Position numbers and translations under genes: made by a program. A DNA stretch of 64,000 nt from Kiritimatiellota bacterium B12222 (GTDB taxonomy: Bacteria; Verrucomicrobiota; Kiritimatiellia; SS1-B-03-39; UBA6053), in the NCBI GenBank assembly GCA_029719485.1, contig CP120722.1, positions 1,674,001 through 1,738,000 of the forward strand, in the 5' to 3' direction. The notes under the pieces are model-generated. The model was not told the origin of the DNA and did no database searches. It was given only the letters and a program-made list of their open reading frames with translations. Numbering within the stretch: the stretch's first letter is position 1; the number at the start of each line of letters is the position of its first letter. Of this stretch, positions 17,103-26,615 are shown piece after piece.

Positions 17103-19648
17103 GAGGCTCCCCAGGATCTTTTAAGGATCCATTTCAACCGAGCGTCCATGCGTTTGCCGGCGGCCTCAAGTGAAAATTCTGTGCGGATGTGTTTTTGTCC
17201 GCAGGCCGCGATCGCTTGGATCTCGGGGCCGTTGTCTGAAATGAGTTTGAAGAGTCGCGCGGCATCCTCCACATCGGGTTCCGCCCAATGCATGCCTTTT
17301 TGATAAGGACCGTAGTTTTCTTGGATTTCAATGATCTTGCACTTGATCGGAAAGGCGGTTTCATGATCCATAAATTCCGTATTGCCTGACCAGTGAGTGG
17401 CCATCACGGGTTTTCCTAAAAACATTGCTTCGGCCATGGGGAGTCCAAAACCTTCCGCGCGATGAAGTGAGACTACGCTGTCGCAGACCGAAATTAGGCT
17501 ATCAATTTCTTCCCGGCTAAAGGTTTGATCGACAATTTGAACCGCCGGATTTTTTTGAGCTCTTTCTAAAAGAGGCGTGTAGCCGTTTTTAGAGGAAGTG
17601 CCATTCATGAGTTTAATCACCAAAGATACGTCAGATTGAGGATGGGGGAAGGCCCGTTCAAAAGCTTCGAGGGTGGCCATGACATTTTTACGTTCAAAAA
17701 AGCTCAATCCGTCAGCGAGCACGAGAAATAAGAATGACTGGGCGGGGAGGGTGAAGTATTCACGATCAAACTTTGCTTGAGGGTGTATGTCGATACCTGG
17801 AGGCATTTTGATGACCGGAATTGGGCTTTTTTTAGAGATGGCTTCTTGGCAGAAGCTGGTGGCGACCCAGATCTCGTCTAAATGGGAATAGGCTTCGCAC
17901 CATTCGTCTGGAAATTCAGGAAGTTCCCAGTACCAGTATCCAATGTTATAGTGACCGGCAAAAAGTTCAGGTTCCAACTGACTGTGCACAATGGGCATTT
18001 GATCGGCATTGATGTGGAAAAGGTTGATGCCGTGTTCTTGATGAGGATGAGAGGCTTCTTCAGGGTGTTCCAATTGACGGGAGGTGCAGCCTAATTCAAA
18101 ATTGCGTAAAGAAAGGGGGAGTTCAACGGCATGGGCGGCACGAATACTGAGACGAGCGGCCCGGCCGACGCCACTTTCGGCGTGAAGATATCCGATAATA
18201 TTCACGCCGTGGGGAGGGGGAGTGACATGCGGGATTTTGGCAGAGGAGTCGCGGGGGTTGTAGGCGAGATGAACGAGGAAATTATGAATTTTCCGACGAA
18301 AAGCCATGCTGGTCAGCGGGGTGACCCAGCGCTGAAGTTTCCACGCGATTTGGTAGATACTTCTATACAGTTTAATTTTCAGGCCATGTTTGCTTGATGG
18401 CGTTTGACGCAAGGGGGAGGCCGAGGATCCGCCTCGAAGTCGTGTTTGCACATCCTTTACAAATACCGCATCCATATCGGGTTGTTGTTCGCCATTGTCT
18501 ACAAACCAATTTGCGTAGGGAGTTTCGTTTCCTGCGGGTACATCAGGGAAGGCATTTGAAAGGTCGATCCGGGTTTCGTAAAGCGAGAGAGCTGCACGAT
18601 TAAGGAGGGAATAACCGGGAGGGATTTCCAGGGCATAAGCGATCCATTTCTCTTCGCCATCATCAGAATTCAGGCTGCCCAATTCATTGGCGATGGTGGG
18701 GTGACTATGGCAAAGGCGTCGAATGAAATCTGGGATTTTCTTGCCACTGGGAAAGCAATTATAGGCATATTCGATTTTTCGATAGGCTTCGGCTCCGTTC
18801 TCTCGCAAACGTGAACAGTAGTCGGCCACCAAGGTTTGAACTGCTTCAGGAAGGCTGGCGATGGTAAAGCGATCCTGATGAGAGCTAAATCGGGTTCCTT
18901 CAACGTTTACACCCGAGAAGTGAAAGAAGAACAAGGGGGCGTTGTTTACCCAAAAGTGACCCTGTTCATCCTTCCGCACCTGTCGTTGTGCCAAATTCCA
19001 ATATGCGGTGTTCCATCCTGGGTCTCTGCAAATATCTACATTTTCAAACAGGGCGGGGATGAGATTTGCCCATTTTTGATCGACAAACAGACCGTGGGGT
19101 AAATCGACCACGCAGTCATTTTGGAGGTGACTCTGCCACCATTCTAGAAGTTGATTCCCTTCTGGGGAGCGTTGAATGGCAATAAATCCTAAATTATAGG
19201 TGCCACAAAGCAAGAAGGTGAGTTCGCCAGGGAAGCGATCGTCTTGAATGGGATCGATGAGGTGAGGCGTGAGCAAAATGCTGTTGGATTCCCATCGGGT
19301 GAACAAAGAAGAGAAATCATGGTAGATGAGGATGTCGGGGTCTAGATAGATCACCCCTTCGAATGCACGTTTTTCAAATAGGAATCTAAAAACCGAAGGT
19401 TTGATGGCGGTATTGAGTTCGAGTACCGTGTATTTATTCATCATGGCATCCAGCTCGGGAATGCCCAATTCGCACATGGGGAGAATTTCAAATAAATCAG
19501 GATCAATTGGAGGATTTACAGGGCCGGGCGCATCACACAAGGCCACGATACGGCGTAAATCCGGTTGATGAATGCGTACACTCTCCATTAAAGTGATGGC
19601 ATAATGGAGGTAGTTTCTGGAACAAATAGTGAAAACGCAATTAGACAT
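17099..19648 (-). CDS. Double glycosyltransferase, N-terminal GT8-like plus C-terminal GT4
   Basis: 849 residues. The first 300 resemble nucleotide-diphospho-sugar transferases (MSNCVFTICSRNYLHYA, then a metal-binding DPD in VIYLDPDILIYHDF). The last 350 form a GT4 fold: VLADGLSFFERKNVMATLEAF and the donor-site E-x7-E loop RAEGFGLPMAEAMFLGKPVM. First gene of the exporter operon with GTGA coupling to the permease, so its product is probably exported by that transporter. Confidence 0.85.
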   Translation of the reverse strand: MSNCVFTICSRNYLHYAITLMESVRIHQPDLRRIVALCDAPGPVNPPIDPDLFEILPMCELGIPELDAMMNKYTVLELNTAIKPSVFRFLFEKRAFEGVIYLDPDILIYHDFSSLFTRWESNSILLTPHLIDPIQDDRFPGELTFLLCGTYNLGFIAIQRSPEGNQLLEWWQSHLQNDCVVDLPHGLFVDQKWANLIPALFENVDICRDPGWNTAYWNLAQRQVRKDEQGHFWVNNAPLFFFHFSGVNVEGTRFSSHQDRFTIASLPEAVQTLVADYCSRLRENGAEAYRKIEYAYNCFPSGKKIPDFIRRLCHSHPTIANELGSLNSDDGEEKWIAYALEIPPGYSLLNRAALSLYETRIDLSNAFPDVPAGNETPYANWFVDNGEQQPDMDAVFVKDVQTRLRGGSSASPLRQTPSSKHGLKIKLYRSIYQIAWKLQRWVTPLTSMAFRRKIHNFLVHLAYNPRDSSAKIPHVTPPPHGVNIIGYLHAESGVGRAARLSIRAAHAVELPLSLRNFELGCTSRQLEHPEEASHPHQEHGINLFHINADQMPIVHSQLEPELFAGHYNIGYWYWELPEFPDEWCEAYSHLDEIWVATSFCQEAISKKSPIPVIKMPPGIDIHPQAKFDREYFTLPAQSFLFLVLADGLSFFERKNVMATLEAFERAFPHPQSDVSLVIKLMNGTSSKNGYTPLLERAQKNPAVQIVDQTFSREEIDSLISVCDSVVSLHRAEGFGLPMAEAMFLGKPVMATHWSGNTEFMDHETAFPIKCKIIEIQENYGPYQKGMHWAEPDVEDAARLFKLISDNGPEIQAIAACGQKHIRTEFSLEAAGKRMDARLKWILKRSWGAS

Positions 19649-19676
19649 ACGTTCCCCTAAGTTAGGACGGTTCTCA

Positions 19677-19868
19677 AGTCAATAAATGAGGGGCGATAAA
19701 GATGAGATGAGGAGAGGATGGGAAAGTTTTTTTTATGGATATTAACCTTGTTTGAAATGTGCGTTCTTCGTAGCGTTTGCGCAGTTGCTCGCTGAGAGCC
19801 TCCAGTCCGCGGTAAGGGTATAACCCATCAGCTTTCAGATTCAGTACCCATGTTAAGGCCTGTTGAAG
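19677..19868 (-). pseudogene. Possible gene remnant
   Basis: In the gap after the exporter operon the minus strand stays open from about 19868 to a stop near 19678. It encodes a protein-like segment with RPLQQALTWVLNLKADGLYP and GLEALSEQLRKRYEER, with a stop codon directly upstream and no start codon with a ribosome site. It may be a fragment of a lost gene; no family was recognised. Confidence 0.3.
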
Positions 19869-19902
19869 CGGACGTCAGGCATCATCTTAACAGAGGTTTC
19901 TT

Positions 19903-21144
19903 ATGACACATTTAATACCGCCCCACGCGGATCTCGGGCATTTAAAAAAACAAGCCAAGCGTTTGTTGCGCGCTGCGCAACAGGCAAAACCGGATGCCTT
20001 GCGTCGATTTTCCCAATCACATCCTGCTTATGCGAAAGGGACTGTGGATCCTCTCTCTTTTCGTCTTCAAGAAGCCCAGCATGTAATTGCCTGCGAATAT
20101 GGGGTGAGTTCCTGGGCGGCTTTGACGGCGGTGGTGGGGCCTGAAAAGTCCTTGGCGTTTGAGCGAGGGTCGGATCTGTTGATTTTCAGCAATGGATCGA
20201 GTGCGCTAACTCTGTTTGAAAAGGTAGGCCTGCCTGGGCGAAAAGAAGAATGGACGGATGTCTTGCATGATGGACCGGTGCCCGTAACGGCTTCTGTTGA
20301 TGAGTTAAATCGCATCCGTGCAAAATTCCTTTCTGGACGGGGATGGGCTGGATTTGATGGCATTTTGAGTCGGTTTCAGAAGCGGGATCAGTTGCTCGCC
20401 CGTGGCGACGAATTTTCCGAGCTTCAGATTTGGTTTGAACATGATTTGTTCGATCAGTTGCTTTTGATTCAGATCATTGATCGCCTTGCCGAAGATCCTG
20501 AATGGAGTGCCATAACAAAAGTATTTCAGTTTGATCGCTATATTGGGCGACTGACAACTGAAACCTTTTCTGCCGCTTGTCCTGCTCCGCAAGCGTTACG
20601 TCAAGATCAGATCGATGAGGCCCGAAACGCATGGCGTGCGTTTCGGGGATCTGATCCTCAGGCCTTGACGAAGGTGATACGGGAAGGTTCCTCATCCTTG
20701 CCCTATTTGAAGTCCGCTTTACTGAGATTTTGTGAAGAATTTCCCTGGGTTCAAAACGGATGTAGCAGAACCGAACAGCAAATCCTTGAAGCGGTGCATG
20801 CCGGCATTCAGTCCCCTGAAAAGATTTTTCAGCACAGTCAGGCTCAGGAAGAGGCGATCTTTATGGGGGATGGCACCTTTTATGTGATGATCGAGCAGTT
20901 GACCTTGGGTGCGCATCCCTTGTTGACCTTGGCTCCGGGACCGCGTTTTCTCCATCCCAGTATCCAAGGGTATGGAGAGGCCTTTAGGAATCAGCAGCTG
21001 CGTTTAACCGAGAGAGGGGAGCAGGTGTTGGTGGGGCGTGCAAACCGGTTGACGGATCTTCCTCAGCCGTATTGGCGGGGTGGCTGTGAAATACGTGATG
21101 AGAAGGGGCCCTGTTGGGATGGTATGCGAAAGTGTTTTGTTTGA
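19903..21144 (+). CDS. DUF1835-domain protein
   Basis: 413 residues, cytoplasmic. The N-terminal 70 residues (HLKKQAKRLLRAAQQAKPDA and FRLQEAQHVIACEYGVSSWA) match a helical module often fused before ankyrin or DUF1835 domains. The middle has the DUF1835 hallmarks: SNGSSALTLFEKVGL, VLHDGPVP and EFSELQIWFEHDLFDQLLLI. Function unknown. AGAGGT precedes the ATG. It stands alone between the polysaccharide operon and the oxidoreductase. Confidence 0.75.
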   Translation: MTHLIPPHADLGHLKKQAKRLLRAAQQAKPDALRRFSQSHPAYAKGTVDPLSFRLQEAQHVIACEYGVSSWAALTAVVGPEKSLAFERGSDLLIFSNGSSALTLFEKVGLPGRKEEWTDVLHDGPVPVTASVDELNRIRAKFLSGRGWAGFDGILSRFQKRDQLLARGDEFSELQIWFEHDLFDQLLLIQIIDRLAEDPEWSAITKVFQFDRYIGRLTTETFSAACPAPQALRQDQIDEARNAWRAFRGSDPQALTKVIREGSSSLPYLKSALLRFCEEFPWVQNGCSRTEQQILEAVHAGIQSPEKIFQHSQAQEEAIFMGDGTFYVMIEQLTLGAHPLLTLAPGPRFLHPSIQGYGEAFRNQQLRLTERGEQVLVGRANRLTDLPQPYWRGGCEIRDEKGPCWDGMRKCFV

Positions 21145-21203
21145 GTAGAGGAATGCGGACCTTGTCTTGACAAGGTCCGCTGGAAATTTGCAGGGTAGAG
21201 GCT

Positions 21204-22094
21204 ATGGATACAAAAAACATTTCACCTGAACACATTACCATTGGATTTATTGGACTTGGCGTCATGGGACAAGGCATGGCTGGGCACTTGTTGGCTGCGG
21301 GTTATCGACTGAATTTGTTTACCCGCAGCAAAGCCAAAGCCGAGGCGTTGATCGCAGAGAGGGGGAGATGGTGTGACAATGTTAAGGACCTGGCTGAGGG
21401 GTCGGATGTGATTTTCACGATTGTAGGATTTCCGCAGGATGTGGAGTCGCTGTATTTGGGTGAAGCAGGGTTGATTGCGTATGTAAAAGCGGGGACAGTT
21501 TTGGTGGATATGACTACGTCTTGTCCTGATCTGGCGCAACGCATTTCGCAAGCGGTGGCGCTGAAAGGAGGCGAAGCGTTGGATGCTCCGGTTTCCGGTG
21601 GAGATGTGGGGGCTCGCGAGGGGCGACTTTCGATCATGGTGGGCGGAAATAAAGAATGCGTGGATCGGATGATGCCCCTGTTTGAATTGATGGGCACAAC
21701 TATTGTATATCAAGGTCCCGCCGGGGCTGGTCAACATTGTAAAATGTGTAATCAAATTGCAATTGCGTCCACCATGATCGGGGTATGTGAATCGATGGCC
21801 TATGCACAAAAGGCAGGCTTGGATGTGAAGACGGTATTGAAGAGTATTGAATCAGGGGCTGCGGGGAGTTGGTCCTTATCCCACTTGGCCCCCCGAATGA
21901 TCGAAGGGGACTTTGACCCCGGTTTTTATGTAAAACATTTCATCAAAGATATGACAATTGCCCAAGCGACTGCGGAAAGTATGGCTCTCGAGACACCGGG
22001 CTTGGACTTGGCGAAGAGGATGTATGAAACGCTGGCGGCAAATGGGGGAGAGGATGAGGGGACTCAAGCATTATTCAAAGGGTATACGACCTGA
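21204..22094 (+). CDS. 3-hydroxyisobutyrate dehydrogenase-family oxidoreductase
   Basis: NAD(P)-dependent beta-hydroxyacid dehydrogenase, 296 residues (family range 290-300). The Rossmann motif IGFIGLGVMGQGMAGHLL is at residues 12-29, the substrate signature DAPVSGGDVGAREGRLSIMV near residue 126, and the catalytic lysine region GPAGAGQHCKMCNQIAIA near residue 173. Substrate cannot be fixed between hydroxyisobutyrate and tartronate semialdehyde. The adjacent class II aldolase suggests small hydroxyacid catabolism. Confidence 0.88.
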   Translation: MDTKNISPEHITIGFIGLGVMGQGMAGHLLAAGYRLNLFTRSKAKAEALIAERGRWCDNVKDLAEGSDVIFTIVGFPQDVESLYLGEAGLIAYVKAGTVLVDMTTSCPDLAQRISQAVALKGGEALDAPVSGGDVGAREGRLSIMVGGNKECVDRMMPLFELMGTTIVYQGPAGAGQHCKMCNQIAIASTMIGVCESMAYAQKAGLDVKTVLKSIESGAAGSWSLSHLAPRMIEGDFDPGFYVKHFIKDMTIAQATAESMALETPGLDLAKRMYETLAANGGEDEGTQALFKGYTT

Positions 22095-22466
22095 GATGCT
22101 GAGGTTTTGCAGGCAGATACAGACCTCATCGCTTTAAAAAGAAATGTTTGAAAATGTCTGGATATGTTGGAATAAGTGTTTTTATCCCACAATCCTTTTT
22201 TTTCTGTTGTTTTGAGGATGGGCTTAGGGAATGATGTGTCCGTGCTCACGGATTTTCGGCTGAGATGACGCCACAGGCCGTGTGGCCGTGTGGACTGTTT
22301 CCTCCATGGTCGTCTCTCCCAGAGTTGAGAAAGCTCTCTCCGTATGTGTGGGAGTACTTCCGGTGAGGAATCTGTCCGTTTGGGGAGAAAAGTTGAGGCC
22401 GATGACGCTTAGGTTTGTAAAATTTTAAACGAACGACACCAAAGGTAATGGGTGTAGGAGAGGAAA
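22095..22466. other. 372-base noncoding gap
   Basis: No credible gene on either strand. Two small hairpins are visible (TCCGTG/CACGGA at about 22231-22245; CACAGGCC/GGCCGTGTG at about 22273-22294). TAGGAGAGG before the class II aldolase ATG is its ribosome site. No clear promoter was found. Confidence 0.5.
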
Positions 22467-23543
22467 ATGAGTGTAGTAATTAACGAGAATGAAATGAAAT
22501 CGATTTTGGCGTCGCGGGGACCTTCGGGGCTGCCGGCGGATGTTCAATTGACGCCGATGGCCGAAGCGCTTTTACGTGAAGCCCAAAGCAAGGAGTCCGG
22601 CGCGACGTACTCCGAACCGATTGTGCCTGATTACGAATATAAATGGACGCCCGGTAACGAGCCTCAAACCCCTGCTGAGTGTCATGCGTTTTATCATTCA
22701 CCTGAAATCACAATCTTGAGGGAACGGATGGTGGAGATAGGGGAACGGATGTGGAAAAAAGACTATGTGGATGGAAATGGGGGGAACTTGACGATTCGGG
22801 TGGGTGATCATTTGGTCTTGTGTACTCCGACCTTGATTTCGAAAGGCTTTATGAAAGCGGATGACATGTGTTTGGTTGACTTGGAGGGCACGCAATTGGC
22901 GGGGAGACGCAAGCGGACCAGTGAGGTCATGACTCACATTGGGATCATGAAACGTCAGCCGAAAGCGAAAGCATGTTGTCATGCGCATCCTCCACATGCG
23001 ACGGCATTTGCGGTCGCTTCTGTGGTGCCGCCGACCTGTATGATTCCTGAGGCCGAAGTGTTTTTGGGTCAGATTGGGTTAGCGCCTTATCAAACGCCGG
23101 GTACGGCTGAGAATGCGGAGGCCGTGGGGGAGGTTGCGGTGAATCACATGTCTGTATTGATGGAAAATCATGGAGTGATTACCTGGGGCAAAGATATCGA
23201 AGATGCTTACTGGAAGATGGAAAATACTGATGCGTATTGTAAAACCATTTGGGTGGCTTCGCAGTTGAATGGAGGAAAACTCAAAACCATCAGTGGTTCA
23301 CAAGCCAAAGCGTTGATTGAAATGCGGAAAAGCTTGGGCATGGATGATTATCGAGACAGTTGGAACGACTGTGAGTTGTGTACTTCTTCTGACTTCCGTC
23401 CCGGGGTAGCGTGTGCGGCGTCAGTTTCTGATGCCCCTGCGGCTGATCACCCTGAATACACAGATGAAGTGGACGCGTTGGTGCAGCAGATTAGCCATGA
23501 GATTTTAAAGAAACTTCAGCGGGCGCGTTCACAGAGAGACTAA
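22467..23543 (+). CDS. Class II aldolase/adducin-family protein
   Basis: 358 residues. The zinc-binding histidines of the family are visible in CCHAHPPHATAFA and MENHGVITWG, and the phosphate-binding NGGNLTIRVGD and ISKGFMKADDMC segments are in place. The catalytic acid is probably in IPEAEVFLG. A 75-residue N-terminal extension and a cysteine-bearing C-terminal tail make it longer than the usual 220-260 residues. Expected reaction: reversible aldol cleavage or dehydration of a phosphorylated or hydroxyacid sugar. A terminator follows. Confidence 0.85.
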   Translation: MSVVINENEMKSILASRGPSGLPADVQLTPMAEALLREAQSKESGATYSEPIVPDYEYKWTPGNEPQTPAECHAFYHSPEITILRERMVEIGERMWKKDYVDGNGGNLTIRVGDHLVLCTPTLISKGFMKADDMCLVDLEGTQLAGRRKRTSEVMTHIGIMKRQPKAKACCHAHPPHATAFAVASVVPPTCMIPEAEVFLGQIGLAPYQTPGTAENAEAVGEVAVNHMSVLMENHGVITWGKDIEDAYWKMENTDAYCKTIWVASQLNGGKLKTISGSQAKALIEMRKSLGMDDYRDSWNDCELCTSSDFRPGVACAASVSDAPAADHPEYTDEVDALVQQISHEILKKLQRARSQRD

Positions 23544-23583
23544 GGCTTGTCCTTTTTTAAACTTCCGAGTGACGGAAGATATG

Positions 23584-23623
23584 AAAATCCCTTTTCCGAG
23601 TGTCGGAATAGGGATTTTCTTTT
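23584..23623 (+). terminator. Terminator after class II aldolase gene
   Basis: AAAATCCC and AGGGATTTT flank an inner CCGAG/TCGGAA stem, followed by CTTTT. A smaller CTTCCGAGTGACGGAAG hairpin lies just before it. Confidence 0.75.
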
Positions 23624-23650
23624 GGCCAGGGATCTGTTATTTCAAGAGAT

Positions 23651-23986
23651 ATGAAATATTTGCTCTGTGTTTGTTTGGTGAGTTCGTTTGCTTTGTTTGC
23701 CCAAGATGTGGGAGATGAGGAGGCGATGCTTTTGGGGTATCAGGTGATGGCGGTACAAGAGGCCTTGCGTTTTCCTGAACAACCCGAATCGTTGGAAGCG
23801 ATTAAGGGACTGGGGCTGGATAGTCGTTATTATGTGATGGTGCGTGGATGGCTGGTGCAGGAAATAAAGTTGGCGGAGAGTTATCGGGATAGGTCCGACT
23901 ATACGCAAGATTCCCAGCGACAGTTGGATGTAGAAAAAAGAATTTCCGCGCTGCAAAAAGCATTGCGGATGATTGATTTAGAGTAG
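23651..23986 (+). CDS. Small secreted protein, unknown function
   Basis: 111 residues. A signal peptide (MKYLLCVCLVSSFALFA, cut before QDVGDEE) is followed by a helical, charged mature part of about 95 residues. No family recognised. It converges on the phospholipase-D gene with a 10-base gap and no terminator. Confidence 0.7.
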   Translation: MKYLLCVCLVSSFALFAQDVGDEEAMLLGYQVMAVQEALRFPEQPESLEAIKGLGLDSRYYVMVRGWLVQEIKLAESYRDRSDYTQDSQRQLDVEKRISALQKALRMIDLE

Positions 23987-23996
23987 TTCGTATGGC

Positions 23997-25790
23997 TTAC
24001 ATGAAGGAGCGGGTCCAGCCACCAAAGCCTTTCATGAATTTTGCCCGCATTTTTTCGATGGCATTTTGAGCCATGGGGAATTGTCCGACGTTGCGGTAGT
24101 GGACATGGAAATCGGGGTGACGTGAATTAGGCAAGGGGGGGTACTCAGGTTTGAGTTCAAAATTACTGGTGTACGTATAGGGCCAGAGATCGAAGACCGG
24201 CAAGGCATGTGAGACGGATCCTACGAATCCGCTGGTTTTGGAGGCGATTGTGTCGGTTTCGTTTTGCTTGGCCACAATCCAGCTGTTTCCATTGCTCATT
24301 TCATTTAAAATATGGCGTTTTACGGTTCGGGTGAAGGCTTTATCTTCGATGATGAGTCCACATTCTGAATTTAAGGCGTAAGAGCGGGGGTCGAAATTGT
24401 GTGAGCCTATTTGGGTGAATTTATCATCCACGACAAAGGTTTTGGCATGGATGGTGAGTTTGGGACCGGAGGCCATCAGAAGTACGGGCAAAAGTTGCTC
24501 AAGTTGGCTTTGTACTTCCGTAGGGCTGAGACCGCAAAGTTGGGGGTAGGTGGGGACGAAACTGAGGAGGTCTTTGGGGTAGGGAATGAATTCGAAGATT
24601 TCAAATTTAAGGGTTTTGTACAACTTTTTTCGGTCTTTGAACGACACCCCGTAAACGACATCATGGTCTGCGGAGGCCAGGCTGTTGGTTGAAAACCACA
24701 CTTCGAGATTAGGGGTGCGTTCCCGTATCTCCTCAATGGTTTTTTTAGATTCTTTTTGGTAAATCAGGTAGGGGGACTGGAAGATGATGCGTTCATTGGC
24801 GGTAGCGAGTACCTGTTTAATGATTTCGCCGTAATGATCTTCGTGAGCGTTTTTGCCGTGTTTGAATTTTCCGGGCGGGTCCCAAAAGAAAGCGGCTTCC
24901 TCTACCTGGGTGACTTGCATGGTGGAGCGAAATTCTCCTGGATTGTAGAGGTTGGCTTCGGACAAAACTTGGGTCATGCTTGAGGTGTCTCCCTCTTGGA
25001 TGAAGCTGTAGTCCTGTGGGATTTCAATGGGGAGGCGCGCTTGTACGTCTTTAAACTGGGTAAGATAAACGGAGTCCTTATGCGACCAGAAGGCTTCAAA
25101 CATTTCATCCATATGAAAGGTGTTCGGGCCCATCACCAGCAGGTCCCGATCATTAAAAATCATTACCGGGCTGCGGTCGAAATATTTGTTTTCATAATTG
25201 CGCCCACCGATGATGCCGATGTCATCATCTACGAGAAACAATTTATTGTGCATGCGACGGTTCATGCGTCGCATTTTAAGCATCATGTTCTCAAGTTTAT
25301 TGATGGGGGGAGGTTGGGTATAAAAGGAGAGGGGGCGGAAGACTGCAAACTCCAGATTGGGGTTGGCCACGGCCATTTGCGCCAGCCGGGTATTGCCGGT
25401 GATGGGATTTAATGCATCGACGAGTACGCGAACTTTCACCCCTCTACGGGCGGCTTCCAGCAGTTCCTGAAAAATGACGCGGGTGACTTGATCTTCTTTC
25501 CAAATGAAGGTTTGAATATCGATGCTTTCGGTGGCTGCGCGGATGAGGTGGATGCGGGTAAGTAAGGCATCATCTCCCACTTCCAGTAACATCACTTGAT
25601 CTTTTTGAGGATGTTCCTCGGCTAAATCCTGATACAGGGAGGGGATGGCTTCCTGTCCATTTGCAGGGGGGTAGGGTTTTGTGAAATAGCTGAATTGGAT
25701 TTCAGGATCATGCTTGGGGAGTCTGGCGCAGCCCACAGTTAAAAGCAGGAAACCAAAAGTAAGGAGCATCATTTTATTGAAATTCTTCAT
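23997..25790 (-). CDS. Phospholipase D-like lipoprotein
   Basis: 597 residues. The signal peptide ends in the lipobox LLTVGC (cysteine about residue 21), so it should be membrane-anchored outside the cytoplasm. Two HKD catalytic motifs are present: HNKLFLVDDDIGIIGGRNYE near residue 180 and HAKTFVVDDKFTQIGSHNFD near residue 450, as in cardiolipin synthases and phosphatidyltransferases. Role in phospholipid remodelling or nucleic acid breakdown is open. Single gene. Confidence 0.88.
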   Translation of the reverse strand: MKNFNKMMLLTFGFLLLTVGCARLPKHDPEIQFSYFTKPYPPANGQEAIPSLYQDLAEEHPQKDQVMLLEVGDDALLTRIHLIRAATESIDIQTFIWKEDQVTRVIFQELLEAARRGVKVRVLVDALNPITGNTRLAQMAVANPNLEFAVFRPLSFYTQPPPINKLENMMLKMRRMNRRMHNKLFLVDDDIGIIGGRNYENKYFDRSPVMIFNDRDLLVMGPNTFHMDEMFEAFWSHKDSVYLTQFKDVQARLPIEIPQDYSFIQEGDTSSMTQVLSEANLYNPGEFRSTMQVTQVEEAAFFWDPPGKFKHGKNAHEDHYGEIIKQVLATANERIIFQSPYLIYQKESKKTIEEIRERTPNLEVWFSTNSLASADHDVVYGVSFKDRKKLYKTLKFEIFEFIPYPKDLLSFVPTYPQLCGLSPTEVQSQLEQLLPVLLMASGPKLTIHAKTFVVDDKFTQIGSHNFDPRSYALNSECGLIIEDKAFTRTVKRHILNEMSNGNSWIVAKQNETDTIASKTSGFVGSVSHALPVFDLWPYTYTSNFELKPEYPPLPNSRHPDFHVHYRNVGQFPMAQNAIEKMRAKFMKGFGGWTRSFM

Positions 25791-26096
25791 AAGGACTTCC
25801 TAATCATCCCCTCATCTTGGGCAAGCCTATTCCCTCTGCATCCCCAAAAGTCCTTGCCTGTACCGTCCTCTTGAAATGTTTCCCTTTCCTTTGGAAAAAA
25901 GCTCTTTTTTCTAAAGTTATCCTTATGAAAACTATAGCACTCTAGCGTATTCGAAATTGTATCAAATAATTTATTGAGTTACGATAATGTCATTTAGTGT
26001 GAAGCAGCATACGAATATAGATTAATATTGTTATAAATAGTGTCCATCTGTCGTAGAAAGAGATGCAGCATTGAAAACTTAGCTTCTCTACTTGCT
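25791..26096. other. Divergent AT-rich intergenic region
   Basis: 306 bases between divergent genes, AT-rich on the right side. It must contain promoters for the phospholipase-D lipoprotein and for the secreted protein at 26097, but no convincing -35/-10 pair was found. Confidence 0.4.
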
Positions 26097-26603
26097 ATGA
26101 ACATTATGAAAAAAATATTTTGCATCTTATTATTCTTAACCTCTTTCACATTACAGGCCGCGCCTTCTTCAATTGATTCACTTGGGTTGCCTGAGAAACC
26201 TGAAACCCGTTATGACTTAGACGAAGTCGAGAACATCGATCGGGAAGAACGTGTCTGGTATGAATTTTATACGTCCTACACGGAGAATGGAGAAGAGGTG
26301 AAGCATGGATTGTGGATGGAGCGGGAGCGTAGTCGGGATCGGGAACGTCATGATACGGATTATGTTGAAGTACGGAAGATCTATTACCAGGGCGAGGTTT
26401 CGACGCATTCGGTGGTGAGTACCTGGGTGAATGGGGTGTTGAGGGAGCGAAACTACATTTTGTCTGAAGAATTGAATGTGCTGATCAAATACAATGCACA
26501 GGGACAGGAAATCATGGGGCCTAAAGCGAATGCCCGGGGTGGGCGCGCGAAACGCGAGCGGATCACCCGAATTTTCAACGAAGTTTACCAAATTAACAAT
26601 TAA
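26097..26603 (+). CDS. Secreted protein, unknown function
   Basis: 168 residues from the ATG at 26097, chosen because it gives a clean signal peptide (MNIMKKIFCILLFLTSFTLQ, cut near AAPSS); a GTG at 26040 would add a poorly coded stretch. The mature protein is highly charged, with runs of Arg and Glu (WMERERSRDRERHD), and no family was recognised. It lies 12 bases before the ammonium-sensor gene and may be cotranscribed with it. Confidence 0.65.
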   Translation: MNIMKKIFCILLFLTSFTLQAAPSSIDSLGLPEKPETRYDLDEVENIDREERVWYEFYTSYTENGEEVKHGLWMERERSRDRERHDTDYVEVRKIYYQGEVSTHSVVSTWVNGVLRERNYILSEELNVLIKYNAQGQEIMGPKANARGGRAKRERITRIFNEVYQINN

Positions 26604-26615
26604 CCAGGAACTGAA

